From Akanthomyces muscarius (lineage: Eukaryota > Ascomycota > Sordariomycetes > Hypocreales > Cordycipitaceae), in NCBI RefSeq assembly GCF_028009165.1, contig NC_079241.1, positions 558,001 through 622,000 of the forward strand: a DNA stretch of 64,000 bases, in the 5' to 3' direction. Shown here one piece after another: positions 33,319 to 45,224 of this stretch (within the stretch, counting starts at the first letter, position 1; each line of letters begins with the position of its first letter). The notes beneath the pieces were generated by a model that saw only the letters and a program-made list of their open reading frames with translations, did no database searches and was not told the DNA's origin. Both the position numbers and the translations under genes were made by a program.

Positions 33319-34734
33319 GTTTCTCTCCGAGTATTTTACAGTCCGTCCCGTCGCACAGAAAAAAAGAAGAACAAGAAGGAAGAACTAATTTACCTCTTTT
33401 TACACCAGTACCCTTCCGGGCAAGGGCCGATGGGCTGTCCCCTGCTCGACACGAGCCAGGTCCTCAAGGGGCACAACGCGTGGTGGCGGCGCCCAGCTTT
33501 GGTGTGGTGGAGGACAGACGCCTCGTTTTTTTTTTCTCTCTTCTCTTGCAGACTGTGGTGGTGGCGTTCAATATTGAAAAGCCTAGAAGCACTACGATGA
33601 CATTGCGCTAAACTCGCACACTGGTAGCTGGTTAAATTGCCAGTATTCTTCTTGGAGAGCGACTGTACGACTGGCTACCAGTAGTTACCTGTCCAGCACG
33701 CCCAGCCTGTCAAAGTCTCTCCCTAGCGTCTTGGGCACTTCCAGGGCTCTAAACCGCTAGCGCAACGTGCCACGCAAGGCTGTCTTGGCTGTTTCTAGCG
33801 CACAACGGATGCCTTTACCAGTAGTTAGACCTTGACGTTGGTGAGCAGGCGAGGTCCCCCCCCCGTAGTGAGAGCGGCTTTCGACGAGAGGCTCTCGCAG
33901 TATTCGCTCTGGCATGGCGAATATACGGCGGCCGGCAGTCATATACCTACCGGCAGCGCATAAACAAGGTGGACACTCGCTTGCGCAACCCATTTCACCA
34001 GTTATTGCCCCAAGAGAATGACGGCCAAGAATGGGCCAAAACGCCGGGAACCAATGGCAAAGCCTCACTTTGCAGACCCTCTTGCCTGATGCGCTCTGCA
34101 TGAAAAAGGGCCCAGCTGCTGATGGGGTCAGCTGGGGCTTGCCGCATGTGGTTCTGCGCGAATAGAGGGCGTTGCGCGCGCCGAGAAAGAATAAGAGGAC
34201 TCCGTCTTATATGCTTGCATGGCTATATGCGCATGCGTAATGCTTCCAGACACGTACAGCTGCATATTTCAGCAAAGGAAGATGTGGCCGGTTGGGCCAA
34301 AAGCTCTTATCGGGATTTACCGAGTTGCTCGGCTCAGTGTACATGCGCCCTCGACTTCACACCATCACCAAGCCCAGCCTCTCTGCCAACTACACAAGAG
34401 ACTAGAGATGCCATCAGGCCCTGCCGATGACAGCCTCAATCTGCCCTTTTGTCCTGGCCTGCTACGAGTACCAGCACACACGGCCAGACGTCCCAAGAGA
34501 ACGAGGCTCTCAGGCCAGGAACAGGCTGGTGCACGCTATTCCGGTTTCGAACCCGCTCCGGCGGCGCGGCCCTACTTTGCCCTTTTGCTGCCGGCCTTGT
34601 CGGCTTACACGGGGGGCGGCAGGCCAAGAAGCCCCAAACAGAACGAGCCCAGCCCGGGCCGAATATCTGACTGGCTTTGACACGGTCGTCTCATGGCGAA
34701 TAGTGAAGCGTGCTGCTGCACAACGGCCATGTTT

Positions 34735-34763
34735 CATTATTATTATTATTCTTCTTCTTCTTC
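34735..34763. repeat. Compound ATT/CTT microsatellite
   Basis: About five ATT triplets run directly into four CTT/TTC triplets. A pure run of 18 T follows at 34,921-34,938. Confidence 0.85.
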
Positions 34764-37700
34764 ATCGGCGGCCGGTTTCTGCTTCCTAGCCAAAATGGCT
34801 CATCGGCAAGTTCAAGTAATAATCTAGAGTGCCTACTCCGTACTCCGTACCCCAATCTGTGTCCCTGGGCGGGTCAAGAACCCTGGGCATCCGTTCCAGA
34901 GTTATGGAACGTTATGGGGCTTTTTTTTTTTTTTTTTTGACGCAAAAAGCACCGAATGAGTCCTGCTGTTGGATCTGGGAGCCGGCACAGTAATAGCGAA
35001 GCCCTGCTGGTCGCCACTGCCCGCTAGAATCTGCGAATGCCCCCCCCCCGGGACCCATGTCGTGCCTTGCGCGCTGCAAGGGCCAAATCACCACCACATG
35101 GCGAAACGGTCGTGCCGCAAGACTAGATTCCTAGGGCCGTTGGGCCGCACCAGCGCGCTCATCAAATCGGGCCTGTTTGCACTCTTTGAGTTCTATCCCT
35201 TCTATATTGGGGCTTGGTATTCTTTCATCCTGCGCCTGCCTTGTTGTGGACAAGGCCAGCTACAACCACGTCCCCTGCCCACTTACACCGCAGCATGCCT
35301 GATATAGCCCACGCTGCGCATAACATTGCTCTGTACTCCGTAGGATGCTCGCCACACCTGTAAGAATTTCACACTCTCTTCAGACCATTCTCCAGAAAAA
35401 CGGTCGAGGTAACTCGGCAGTATGCATAACGTCGCATCCTCGACAAGCGGGTGGCGGGTGGCGGCACTTCCCGCCGTCGTTCACGCGACCAACATGGGAC
35501 GCATCAGAGACGGCCTTGTCCAATGTCGCTAGCGCATGAATGATTGCTGCGGCATGTGGCAGGTCAACAGGTTTCCCCAGTCTACCATCGGCCCATCTCG
35601 CTCAGGGAGTGGCAGACTAACTCTCCTGATCAGGCCCTCAAGGGATTGTGCAGCGAAAACCCACTAGTTGAGTGGTCAGTGGCTTTTGCACATGGCCTGA
35701 CACTGCGTTGCTTGCATTGCTCTGAACTGAGAATTGGTTTTTGTTGGGGCGTTGGCTATTTTCTTAGCTGTTCTAATATACATGTATTGCCTTTTGGCAT
35801 GACGAAACGCGGCCGAGTTCGGCCAAGTCCAGTTACTTACAGAAACGCATGACCTGCAACGCAAGCTTGGTTCCCTGCGCAGCTGTACTGAAGCTGGACA
35901 CTTGTAAAAGGTACAGAGATTTGCAATGGCCTGGCTCGTCCGCGTGCCTACGAGCATTCTGAACGTCGGCGCATAGTGAGCATTTGCGATACGCCAGCCC
36001 TGCAGGCTCTCACTAGCCTCGTGGCTTGTCAGTCTGCGCTCCCGATGATTCATTACCAGCCATGGAATTTACCCCAGGATATTTGACGAGTGGCCGTTTT
36101 AGTCGCATGGCATTCGGCGGTCTGTGCACAAGACGGATGGATGGAGGTTGTGTGTGTGCTGAGACACGGGTTGTGCGTGTGCAGCCACTCTTCGCGAAAT
36201 TGATGGCAGGCTAGTCTGCATCGGAAGGGCGTCCCGAAGCAGAGCATAAAGATGCTTGGTCCGAGGTACACATCACAGGACCAATGGTCGACGCAGTTGG
36301 CGATTTCGCCTCTTGACGTCGTGCCTCGCTCGGACATTGTTTAACCTGACGAGTGCTGCCGGCAGTTCTTTTTCGCCCATCGCCACTTGCTGTTGAGATG
36401 CGAGACACGACACCGCCCACAAAAGCATAGTTTTATTCCCCTGTCTGTTAATTTAAAAGTCACCGTGTGAAATGTTACCGCATCTCGTCATAGGGCGAGT
36501 GAGCAAATCCACGTTGCCGCCGGGCTCTGGGCTGGCTGCCTGCAGGCGATCTAGCGCCACCTGTCAGCGCTCCCCTGTCACCGAGCAAACGGGCGTCCTT
36601 GGGCTGTGAGTGGCCAGTCCCTTCAGCCTGCCAGCTGCCCGCACAAGCCATACAGGCCCTGCATCTCGCTCCAGCCCGCCTGGCAGCAAACGGGCGATCC
36701 AGTCATGGTGCGTGATGCTGTGCTTGGCCGGGCCAACTAGATTTCCTTTTTGCATCGCCGTGGGTGACGAGTCGCAATCACGTCGTGACCAAGCGAAGCC
36801 TCGAGTCCTGCGTTTCTGTTAACCGCACACCCTTTACATTCGGCAGATGATCCGATGGCCGACTCGACGTCGGAGTTGTCGTCTTGGTTGGACGTGGGGG
36901 ATGCCCGCCACTGCAGCCATCGAAAGACCTGGCTTTCGACAGACCGCACGGCACTACGCCCGATTAACAGCGGCATTTCGTCACCGTCAGGCTATCAGCT
37001 GACCTCTTCCGGCCGCGATCAAGTTAACGCCGACTCGCTCACTAGCTTCCCACATCGCTGCCTTCTAATGGCCCTACAAACACTCCCGTTGAGAGCTGCC
37101 CTAGCGCGATGGCTGATCGCGGAGGACGTCGACGCACTCACTAGACAGCACACACACACACACAGCCACGGCCGGTCCCTGGGCTGGGGTACATGGCGCG
37201 TTGTAACCCTCCCAAAATGCCAACCTCATAGAAGCCTTACCCATAGCCCACCATCAGAACATCTGTCAATGTTCTGAACCAATACGCGCTAATAACAAAG
37301 TTTAGAGGACAGCGGCATCGGGAGTTGTGGCAACGCCAACTAACGGCACGGAAGCTAGCGGCGTTGTTCGCGCCGGACAATATGCTGCTTCTAGTCGCAT
37401 CAGCGGACGATTGGCGCTGTTTCGACGTCGCGCAGTCTCTTCCGCGAGGTGCGAAAATGATCATACCGAGGCCACCAGAGAGTCAGTGCTACAGCGTAGT
37501 GATTCACGACAAAGAAAAGAATAAAACCTCATTAGCCATAGTCAGCCCCGAGTCAAGTAGTGAGACAATCCTGCGGTACCATTGCAGCCCTCTTCGCCGC
37601 CTTTTTGGCTCGTCTGCAGGGGTTTCGGTCTGGCGTCTGTGACACATGCTTTCGGCGCACCGGACGTTTCGAACTTTTTTGCCAGCCTCGGACAAGCTGC

Positions 37701-40405
37701 GCCAAGCAGCGCACTTTGAGATGTACGCGGGGAACTACTGTTGGATTCGCCAAGCCACCGTGTAGTCTATTCGGCGTGAATGGCGCCTCGAATGAGTTGA
37801 ACAATCGATCGCAAACCGCCGCCAAGCACTGAGCAGACAAGAAGCTTTCTCATTGTGTGGTCTGGAACGACGCCTCCTTGTACGAATACGCATGTGAAGA
37901 TTCTCCATTGACCCCCGCGTACGTTGCGAGGATTTTCTTGGGGTCTACATGGCAAGAAATTGTCCCGACTTTTCCAGATATCGCAAAGGGCTGACCACCG
38001 GCTCGGATCCGCCGGCCTGGGACGTCGACGAGCATCTACACGGAGACGAGCAGGAGAGCATATCGCAGCAAACTGGTTCGATTTTTACAGCTTCCATGAG
38101 CTCACGCGAACAGTTTCCACTTACCACGAGCCATGCTACTCTTGTCTCCACCGCAGCCATGCATTAGTTTTGCGTTGAGATGGCTACATAGGAATCGCAT
38201 TCCTTCATTGCTGGTTGACAACCGTGACAGCCCAAACATTCAACCCCACAGCGCCACGCCGACAGCCACCATGCAGCAACCTCATGGCAAAGCTGCCTGT
38301 CAGTTTAAAGCCTGCTTCATGTGTCAGAAGCCAAATGTGGCTTTTTGAGCCGGTAAGTCTCTCGGCCGTAGTCAGACTTTTCTTCGCCAATATTGATTGT
38401 GATCCGCGATGGCTGTGGCCGGACGAGCGGTGACCCGGCCACAACTTCCCACCCAACTGGACTTCCCCAGACACCATCGATGGCTTGCAGCCATCCATGT
38501 CTTCAACCTCATGTTGTAGGAAATTATGCTCGGGCGCCCATCGCCTCTGGGCCGGGCTCAATCATGAGCTCCGTCCCAACTAGCGCTCGTTCTAGAAGAG
38601 AGCTTCGACGCCTCCAGGGCTACGCTCGATGATGTGTCATGGAACCCTACCCAGCTGCTGCACCTACAACACGACCTCATCGGGTCTACTAACAACGCCG
38701 TCGAACCTGCCACGACTACGCCTCGGGGTTTCGACGCCGACAGGCTTGTTATGCAAGGTCTGCACATTTTTCAGTCCGCAGCAACTAGCTACATTAATGG
38801 CTCGAAGCTCTGCAGCCTGGTGCTAATACTACAGTTGTGGCAGCTCTGGTTTGGGAATAGCGCGGCTGCAGCATGTAAGTGTTGCAGAACAGTTCCTGGT
38901 TCCAGGGCTTGCGCTACTGCACCCCGTCGCCATGTGTATGCATCTACAAGTCCACTTGCTGCAACCACCACGCAATTACAGTGCCCCATGGAACAGGAGA
39001 CTACTGGGAGTAGGTCTCAATAGCTGCCCAAACTGAATCGCGAACCCATGGGATGGGTTACTGCAATTCTCCTGTGCGCAATAATTCCCCGAGCCCATCA
39101 ATGAAGAACCCCTGCTATTTAGCCCATTCGATATCAAGCCCAAGCTCCAGTCTATTCAGCCTCTGCGGGACGTCGCGGGGTCTAACGGGCTACGCCAAAT
39201 GGGGGCGGATTGGCACACCCACACACCCTCCTTGGACATACTTCCTAATTTCGATACAGGTCCGTGGTATGGAGCCCATGGCGGAGGGCTAAACAGGGCC
39301 AACAGACGCCATGCGCACGCCATGAGCAGAGGCAGAAAGACGTGGACCTTCTGACGCAGTCTTCATGTCTCCATTTTCATGGCGTTCACCATCGCTGTTG
39401 AGGACTCCGCAACCCGATACTGTATGCGGAATATTCCTCGGCGCTCTTCCAGACAGTCGGGTCTGGATTGTGCGCCGCTGGCCTGGACGGTCTTGTTCGA
39501 CGTATACGCGGGTTTCCGACTCTCGGCCGGCGCGAAGAAAAGAACTCGGTCATGGAAGCTGGCATTAGTGGTAGCGTCGAATCACACAGACGCTGTGTTA
39601 CAGGTTTCAACATCTGTGCAGCCATTCCAGCGAAGCTAAAATTCGGGGCTGCATTGGCTATTCAAGTGCTGCAGTCACTGCGTCGAGTTACCTCGGTGGC
39701 ATTGTAAATACGGTTCTTGCAGAACGAGCCGCGGTTGTCGACGTCGAACGCAATTACATAAACTAGTGTTGAAGAGTGCATCCTCAACGCGCGCCCTCAC
39801 GCATATGCATGCATGCCATTCCACAGAAGCAGCCTCGTCTTGCACTACCAACAAAAAAAAAAAGTATGTATCCGTACCTGCAGCCCCTTTTCTGTTCTAT
39901 GCATGCCAAGCAGGGCCTCGGTGCGCGGAACAAAGCTGCCGTAAATCAGCAAAACGTCCAATGCTGGATGAGATGGACAATCGGCTTGGTGGAGTTGTCC
40001 CGTTCGCCGCCCCCAGCTATAAGTGACATGCCAGATGCCTCCACCAGACGTGACGCAGAATGGCGATGACACTAGTATTTAATTGCTTTCAACGCAGAAT
40101 GGATATCAGAATGCAAACTTACAAAGTAGGGCCTCGAGCCGTGACTGTTCAAAGCGGCCGGCGGGTCGCGCTGGAGCACTCTGCGATGATCGGGTCTGTT
40201 CGAGGTGTTCCCAATCAAGATGTGGATAAGGACGCTCAAAGCAGATTGTGATGGGCGGTCATGCCTCTCGATTGCATTTTAGGGCACGGAATAATGACTC
40301 GCATTCGCCCCGTACGGATCGCGATTGTGTATTTTTGGATGCAAAATGCAGAGGGTCAAGATATCACTTACTCCCTGCGGTGATGCTTGAGCGACCCAAG
40401 GTAAT

Positions 40406-40431
40406 TGTTCTTGGACTGCAGTCCAAGAACA
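40406..40431. repeat. 26-bp perfect palindrome
   Basis: The 13 bases 40,406-40,418 (beginning TGTTCTTGG) are the exact reverse complement of 40,419-40,431 (ending CCAAGAACA), with no spacer; the centre is CTGCAG. The next base on each side does not pair. It lies far from any gene. Confidence 0.95.
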
Positions 40432-40553
40432 TGGAGTTGCTCAATCTGCGCTGTGATGCTAAAGGCTCAAGGCTGCGCATTGCAACTCTCCTATTGTTGA
40501 AAGGCAAAAAACAATAGTGGCCATGTAGCTTTCCTCCCGCATTATTAGATTCA

Positions 40554-40585
40554 TGCTGGCGTGCTGGCGTGCTGGCGTGGAGCGA
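40554..40585. repeat. Four perfect tandem copies of an 8-bp unit
   Basis: The unit TGCTGGCG is repeated four times without change, about 120 bp from the 26-bp palindrome. Confidence 0.95.
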
Positions 40586-42880
40586 AAGTGCAGCAATTGT
40601 GCCCCTGCTTTGGACATTTAGCAGAACCAACAAACCTTTTTACGCCAAAGTCTGGAGTGTCAAGGGTAATTGGACTCGTATGCAGGACGGCATTGGGCAT
40701 TCACAGTTCAGCCCTGCGTGGATGCTGCGGCAGAGCACGGTCTCGCTGGATGTGCACGTTCGGCCCGCTCTTGCCTGCCGGGGGGGTTCGTGTTGTAACT
40801 TTCAATGGACGTCGACTGAGTCCTCGGCGTAGCTTTATGCCATCTGTAGTTCGTTTCAGGCCTATCGTGTGCTTTGGCATTCGTCTGTACTCGAGATTGC
40901 CCACACGTCGTCGAGAGCAATTACGGATGGCATCAATGCGGCCGCTGTCAGTGCCATCTTCAGACAATGCTAGCCCGATGCAGGAATAGGACCAAGCAAG
41001 TGTTGCAATGCGGGGAGTTTCTTCTTCTAAATCAAACTAAAAGCATGCAAATTCTCGTGAGTAGAGCAGCGGCCGATTGCGCTGGTGCAATGACACTCTC
41101 ACCTCAGCAAACCCGAGAGCCCGGTTGATGTCGCATCGCCGACGGAGAGCGTCGTGACTGCTCATCGATCCTGATCTTTCCCCTGTCCACAAAAATAATT
41201 TCCGCAAGCAAATGTGCCACTTTTTTCTTTCTGCCTACTTTGCGAGTCATATCATCACCAGTGTCTTGATCGATGCATGTCTCGTCACGCGCCGTGGGGG
41301 TTTGAAACAGCATGTCCAAGCGCTCTGAGCGCGCCGAGCCGGGGGCCCTCGGCGAAGAAGCTTGTCAGCTTTGACGCTTTGCTGCACATGTAGTTGAATC
41401 AAGCGTGGCATTCCTGGTAAAAGGTGAAGAGGAGAGTGAGGGCTTGGCACGAAAAGTATGGTTGCAGATAATGTTTCACACTTGCTTGGCTCCCTCCGCG
41501 ACGATGATGAAAACGCCATCTCATCAAAGATGAGGACCTATGGATGGAATCGTCTACGAACCTAATGTAGATCAGAAACGTCTCCCGTCATTTTGTTCGC
41601 CAAATTCTAGGCGGACACCCGGGTTCTCTCCAGTCTCGTTTTTCTGCGAAAGCGCCATCGCCCCTCGGCAGTGGTTATTCATTCATGAATCTCGAATGCG
41701 TTGAAGCAAAAAAAAGAAAAGAAGAAAGCACTACGCCCAACAAGGAGCAGTCGCCACGAGGCTATTCCAGGGTCAATCGTCTGCACCGCCAAAGGCCGAA
41801 AGAAGCAAAACGAAACAGCCAGCACCCATTTGCCGAAGCGCAGGCCAGGCAGTGGCAGGGCTCATCCATCCCTGGAGCGTGATCCCAGTCCCGCGCGACT
41901 CGCGGGGCCGTGGAGATTTTTCTTTTTCTTTTCCCATCGAGATAAAACCGCTTCCTTGCAGCCACGCCCACCCCCCCCCCCCTTCTTTCCTTCTCATCAG
42001 ACCAGAACAAGGAAAAGATGTTTCAGTCCGTGCGAAGGAGAAAAAGGAAAAAAACGCATCGCGAAAATACGATTTGGGAATACTAAAGAAATGGCGCGCA
42101 ACTATGCAGAACCCTTGTGCCGGCGTGCGCAAATGTACTCCACTGATGGCGTCAAGCCACAGCAACAATGAGGCGCATCAAATCAAATGTTTGAATTTGG
42201 GGGCTTTGAATATCGGCAAAGCAAATGAAGAGTGTTTTCTATTGTGTCGCTTGCTGTGGTAGCTAGCACTATGAGTAGAGACTTCATCGAGACACTTGGC
42301 TGGCGCCAAGCCGTATGCCTTTTCGCTTTTACTGGTACTCGGCGTGTGTGGCTTCTCGGCAGCCTTGGCGGCTGCTTGTTTCATTGTCTTTTTCTCCGTA
42401 TATCGAGATGGCATATATTGGATGAATTATCAATTGCGGTGCATCTGCCACCTCTTTATGTCGATGCTACGACGTCTCGTAGTCATTCTCGATCAGTCTT
42501 GGACAATTTCCACCCACACAGCATCACGATCAAAGCTTTTAGCTTCTTGTTTTGCAGACGTGGAATGGAGCTATCCTCAACATTGGCTTGACAGACTTGC
42601 TCGTGAGTCTCGCGCGGCTGTATGTGACTTTGATGGCGCAACGCGGCGCAAACTTTGATGTTTCTCGTGGCATGCCATTTCTTGTGAATATAAGAGCTTC
42701 CCCTAGCAATGGCAAGGAATCCATCATTCTTATAGAATCAACAGCATTACTACTGTGACAATCCGCCACTCTTCGTGCCTCCATCAGACACGCTCTCTCC
42801 TTCTCTACGTCGAGTATCGCACACTGACACAATGGAAAATCAACCTCCCAATCCCTAACCTGCCCTCCATCCCAGCGCCC

Positions 42881-43339
42881 ATGAGCCTGTCCCCCCGGTG
42901 GCCCCCTCCCGTTCCGGATCCCTCTTCGCCTACCCGTTCCCCTTTGCCCAACCTAAGCATGCTCGGTATCGGGCTGGCGTTTGACCCAGGCGCCAGCCAT
43001 CTAGACCCCTTCTTCGATCCTCACTGCGCGATGAGCCGGAGAGACATAGGGCAGGACCTTTCGGTGGTGCCGTTTGCAGCGGTTCCGGACCTGATGAGTT
43101 TTAACTTGCGGCGGGTGTTCAAGGCCCTGCCGCTCGACGAGCAAGTTCTCAGATCGTTTGCCCTGGACAGCTTTCCAGAGCCCAGAGCCGCAATTGTCAT
43201 GCTCAGGGGACGAGAGGTCATGATGCGGCGCACCGAGGCCGTGGTCTCTGATCTGGGGCTCCCGCGTCCTCAAGACAGCAGCATTTTGGCATGGATGCCC
43301 GACGGGCACATCATCGGCACGGAGCCCATGCCGCTGTGA
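42881..43339 (+). CDS. Hypothetical protein, doubtful
   Basis: Open frame of 152 residues from the ATG at 42881; the frame is open a further 126 bases upstream without an ATG. The N-terminal 40 residues are Pro-rich. The rest looks protein-like, with mixed charged and hydrophobic residues (for example SFNLRRVFKALPLDEQ, AIVMLRGREVMMRR and MPDGHIIGTEPMPL) and GC-rich third positions. A second overlapping frame begins at a separate ATG (42832) but meets a stop after eight codons. I do not recognise the sequence. It could be an orphan gene, the last exon of a longer gene, or chance. Confidence 0.4.
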   Translation: MSLSPRWPPPVPDPSSPTRSPLPNLSMLGIGLAFDPGASHLDPFFDPHCAMSRRDIGQDLSVVPFAAVPDLMSFNLRRVFKALPLDEQVLRSFALDSFPEPRAAIVMLRGREVMMRRTEAVVSDLGLPRPQDSSILAWMPDGHIIGTEPMPL

Positions 43340-45224
43340 TGGCGGCTGAAAGAGATGCTCAAGTACAGCATCCCTGGGTTGAGCTGGACGGGGTAAGCAC
43401 GGGCTTCATCAGGCCAGAGCTTTATGTCATTGAGACTTTCAATCTGTTGTCTCTGTACATGAGGCAAATTTATGCCATAATCAAGATTGTTGCCGAATGT
43501 TATCCCCAACGGGGGGGGCCAGTCAAGCAAGTCTAGATTGTAATCAGCTCGACGACGGGACGTTTGGCTAACAATAGGGAAAATGCAGTGACGGATGCTC
43601 ATCGGGCTCAGAGCTATGCTTAAATGGCTGCCGCATTTGCTTAGGCCGGCACTGGAGCGGTCCTTGGTAATAGAATGAGCCGAGGCGATGATCCATCAAC
43701 ACCAGATACGCGGATTACAGGCCCGCGCTGCCAGTATTACCGTCATTACAGTCCGAGTCCAGCGGCTGCACCTCCGGAGCGCCGGCTGCCCTGTGCTTCT
43801 TCCACGTTGAAACTGGTCCTAGGTTCTCTATTCCAGACTATCGTCTCTCATCTCCGCCTTCTCTCCCCTGCCAAGGGTAATGTGGGTGGACACTTGCGCA
43901 GCCTCGTCTCAAAAAGTGTTCAGTTCATAATACCTCGAGCGCGGCCATTCTTTTCGCTCCGCCTCCGGATTCACTTCCCATCGCAGTATAATTTAGCGTC
44001 AGGGGTTGACTTATGGACTCGGCCGGGGGGGAGGGGTGCGGAAACGAGTCAGTGGGGGTGCCGAGGCTGCTGCATGACGGACCAAGTGTAGTGTAGATCA
44101 TTCATGTGTCTGTGAGCGTTTTACAAATTCTTTTGGCTGGGAATTGATTGATGAGTTTGTTGGGATTTTGTAGTGCCGTTCTCTCAAGGTCATGTTTTTG
44201 GGGTGCAAAGCGATGTGCTTGGGCGGCTTTTGATGCGTGTCCTCTGCAGGGAGAAAGTTGTGGCTGCATCCATCGAACCACCCACCCATTGTAAGAAATA
44301 AACTGAAAATCTCGTATGATCCCTTTTTATGCTTTTTTTAGATTTGTGTCCGAAGGAACCTTCCTAGGAGTAAATGCAGCATTGCACCCTAATCCACGGG
44401 TAAGGGATCCCGCACGGCTCGGTAAAAGCTTATCCTTCACAATGGGAACAGTAGCTTATTTCACACCGGAGGCCGACCCGGGTTCCTTTCTTCCCATTGA
44501 GATTTTTATATTGGATTGACTTTGTTCGTCATGTAACTGAGAATTCGTGCTCGCTTGGTGTTCGTAGTGCTCGTGGTGTCACAATCGGCTTTCACCACAG
44601 CACTCCGTGAAGCGGTCGGCTTCACATCTCTGCGCGGAGAGATGCCGGATTAGATTCGGCTCGTTTTCGTATATGATACCTACGCCTAACCCTATTTCTG
44701 ATAGGCGGCGCCGTTTACTTCACCGAACCTAGGTGGAAAGGGCCATTCCACCTTTGGCAGGGTAGCCGGTGTTTGCCTTACTTCTCGGCGAGCAGTGTAG
44801 GGTAGGCAGCGTTCGCGATGGGAAATGGACTGATGGCACTGAACGTTGGGCTAATCGACGAACTTGAACCGGCCATGATATTCTTGTGTCCAGTTTGTCG
44901 AAAGTTTCAAATTCAACTTGAGCTTCTGGAAGCTTCTTGCCAACCGTCGAGAGGCACTGGCCTTGTTCATCCTATGGTTACACAGTCGCCATGATTTTAC
45001 CCCACCACGACAGCCATGCTTCATCCCACTTCAACTGTTTTCCGCCAAGAGCATCAACTGTTCAAGATTTACAATCTGCAGCAGCTGCGCCAAATCAAAT
45101 TGATACTTACACCATCACATTATCTCTTCAAGCCTTGAGACATCCACAGCAGTAGCGTCGGGACCGCACCCCGCGACACTAATACTCAGAAAAAAAGCTC
45201 AATATCCAACAACCCATCACCACC
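43340..45224. other. Gene-free region upstream of the FolB gene, with hairpin cluster
   Basis: 1.9 kb. No supported protein frame. Between about 44.3 and 44.8 kb the sequence is unusually rich in short palindromes and hairpins (listed separately). The last 200 bases are the FolB gene leader. Confidence 0.5.
44607..44753. other. Cluster of perfect hairpins, possible structured RNA or element relic
   Basis: Three hairpins abut with no spacer. GTGAAGC/GCTTCAC has a 5-base loop (44,607-44,625). ATCTCT/AGAGAT has a 6-base loop (44,626-44,643). GCCGGA/TTCGGC has a 5-base loop and one G-U pair (44,644-44,660). A fourth, AGGTGGAA/TTCCACCT with a 7-base loop, lies at 44,731-44,753. An upstream GGCTTTCACC (about 44,587-44,596) could compete for the first stem. 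Whether it is transcribed is unknown. Confidence 0.5.

Larger units (their letters stand above)
31473..42880. other. 11.4-kb gene-free region
   Basis: No frame here looks like a conserved protein. The first kilobase is probably 7TM promoter and leader. Long frames at 31,562-32,098 (minus), 32,379-32,945 (plus), 32,507-33,055 (minus) and 32,891-33,388 (plus) are low-complexity or mutually overlapping. Base composition is balanced, not AT-rich, so heavy RIP is not evident. It contains several simple repeats and one long palindrome (listed separately). No transposase, tRNA or rRNA signature was found. Confidence 0.55.

Noticed and set aside
32379..33388. Overlapping frames of 165-188 codons on both strands
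   Set aside because: Mutually overlapping, low complexity, rich in homopolymer-encoded residues; no family features.
37325..37642. 105-codon plus-strand frame in the gene desert
   Set aside because: Some protein-like stretches but no ATG at the start and no recognised motif; length is within chance expectation.
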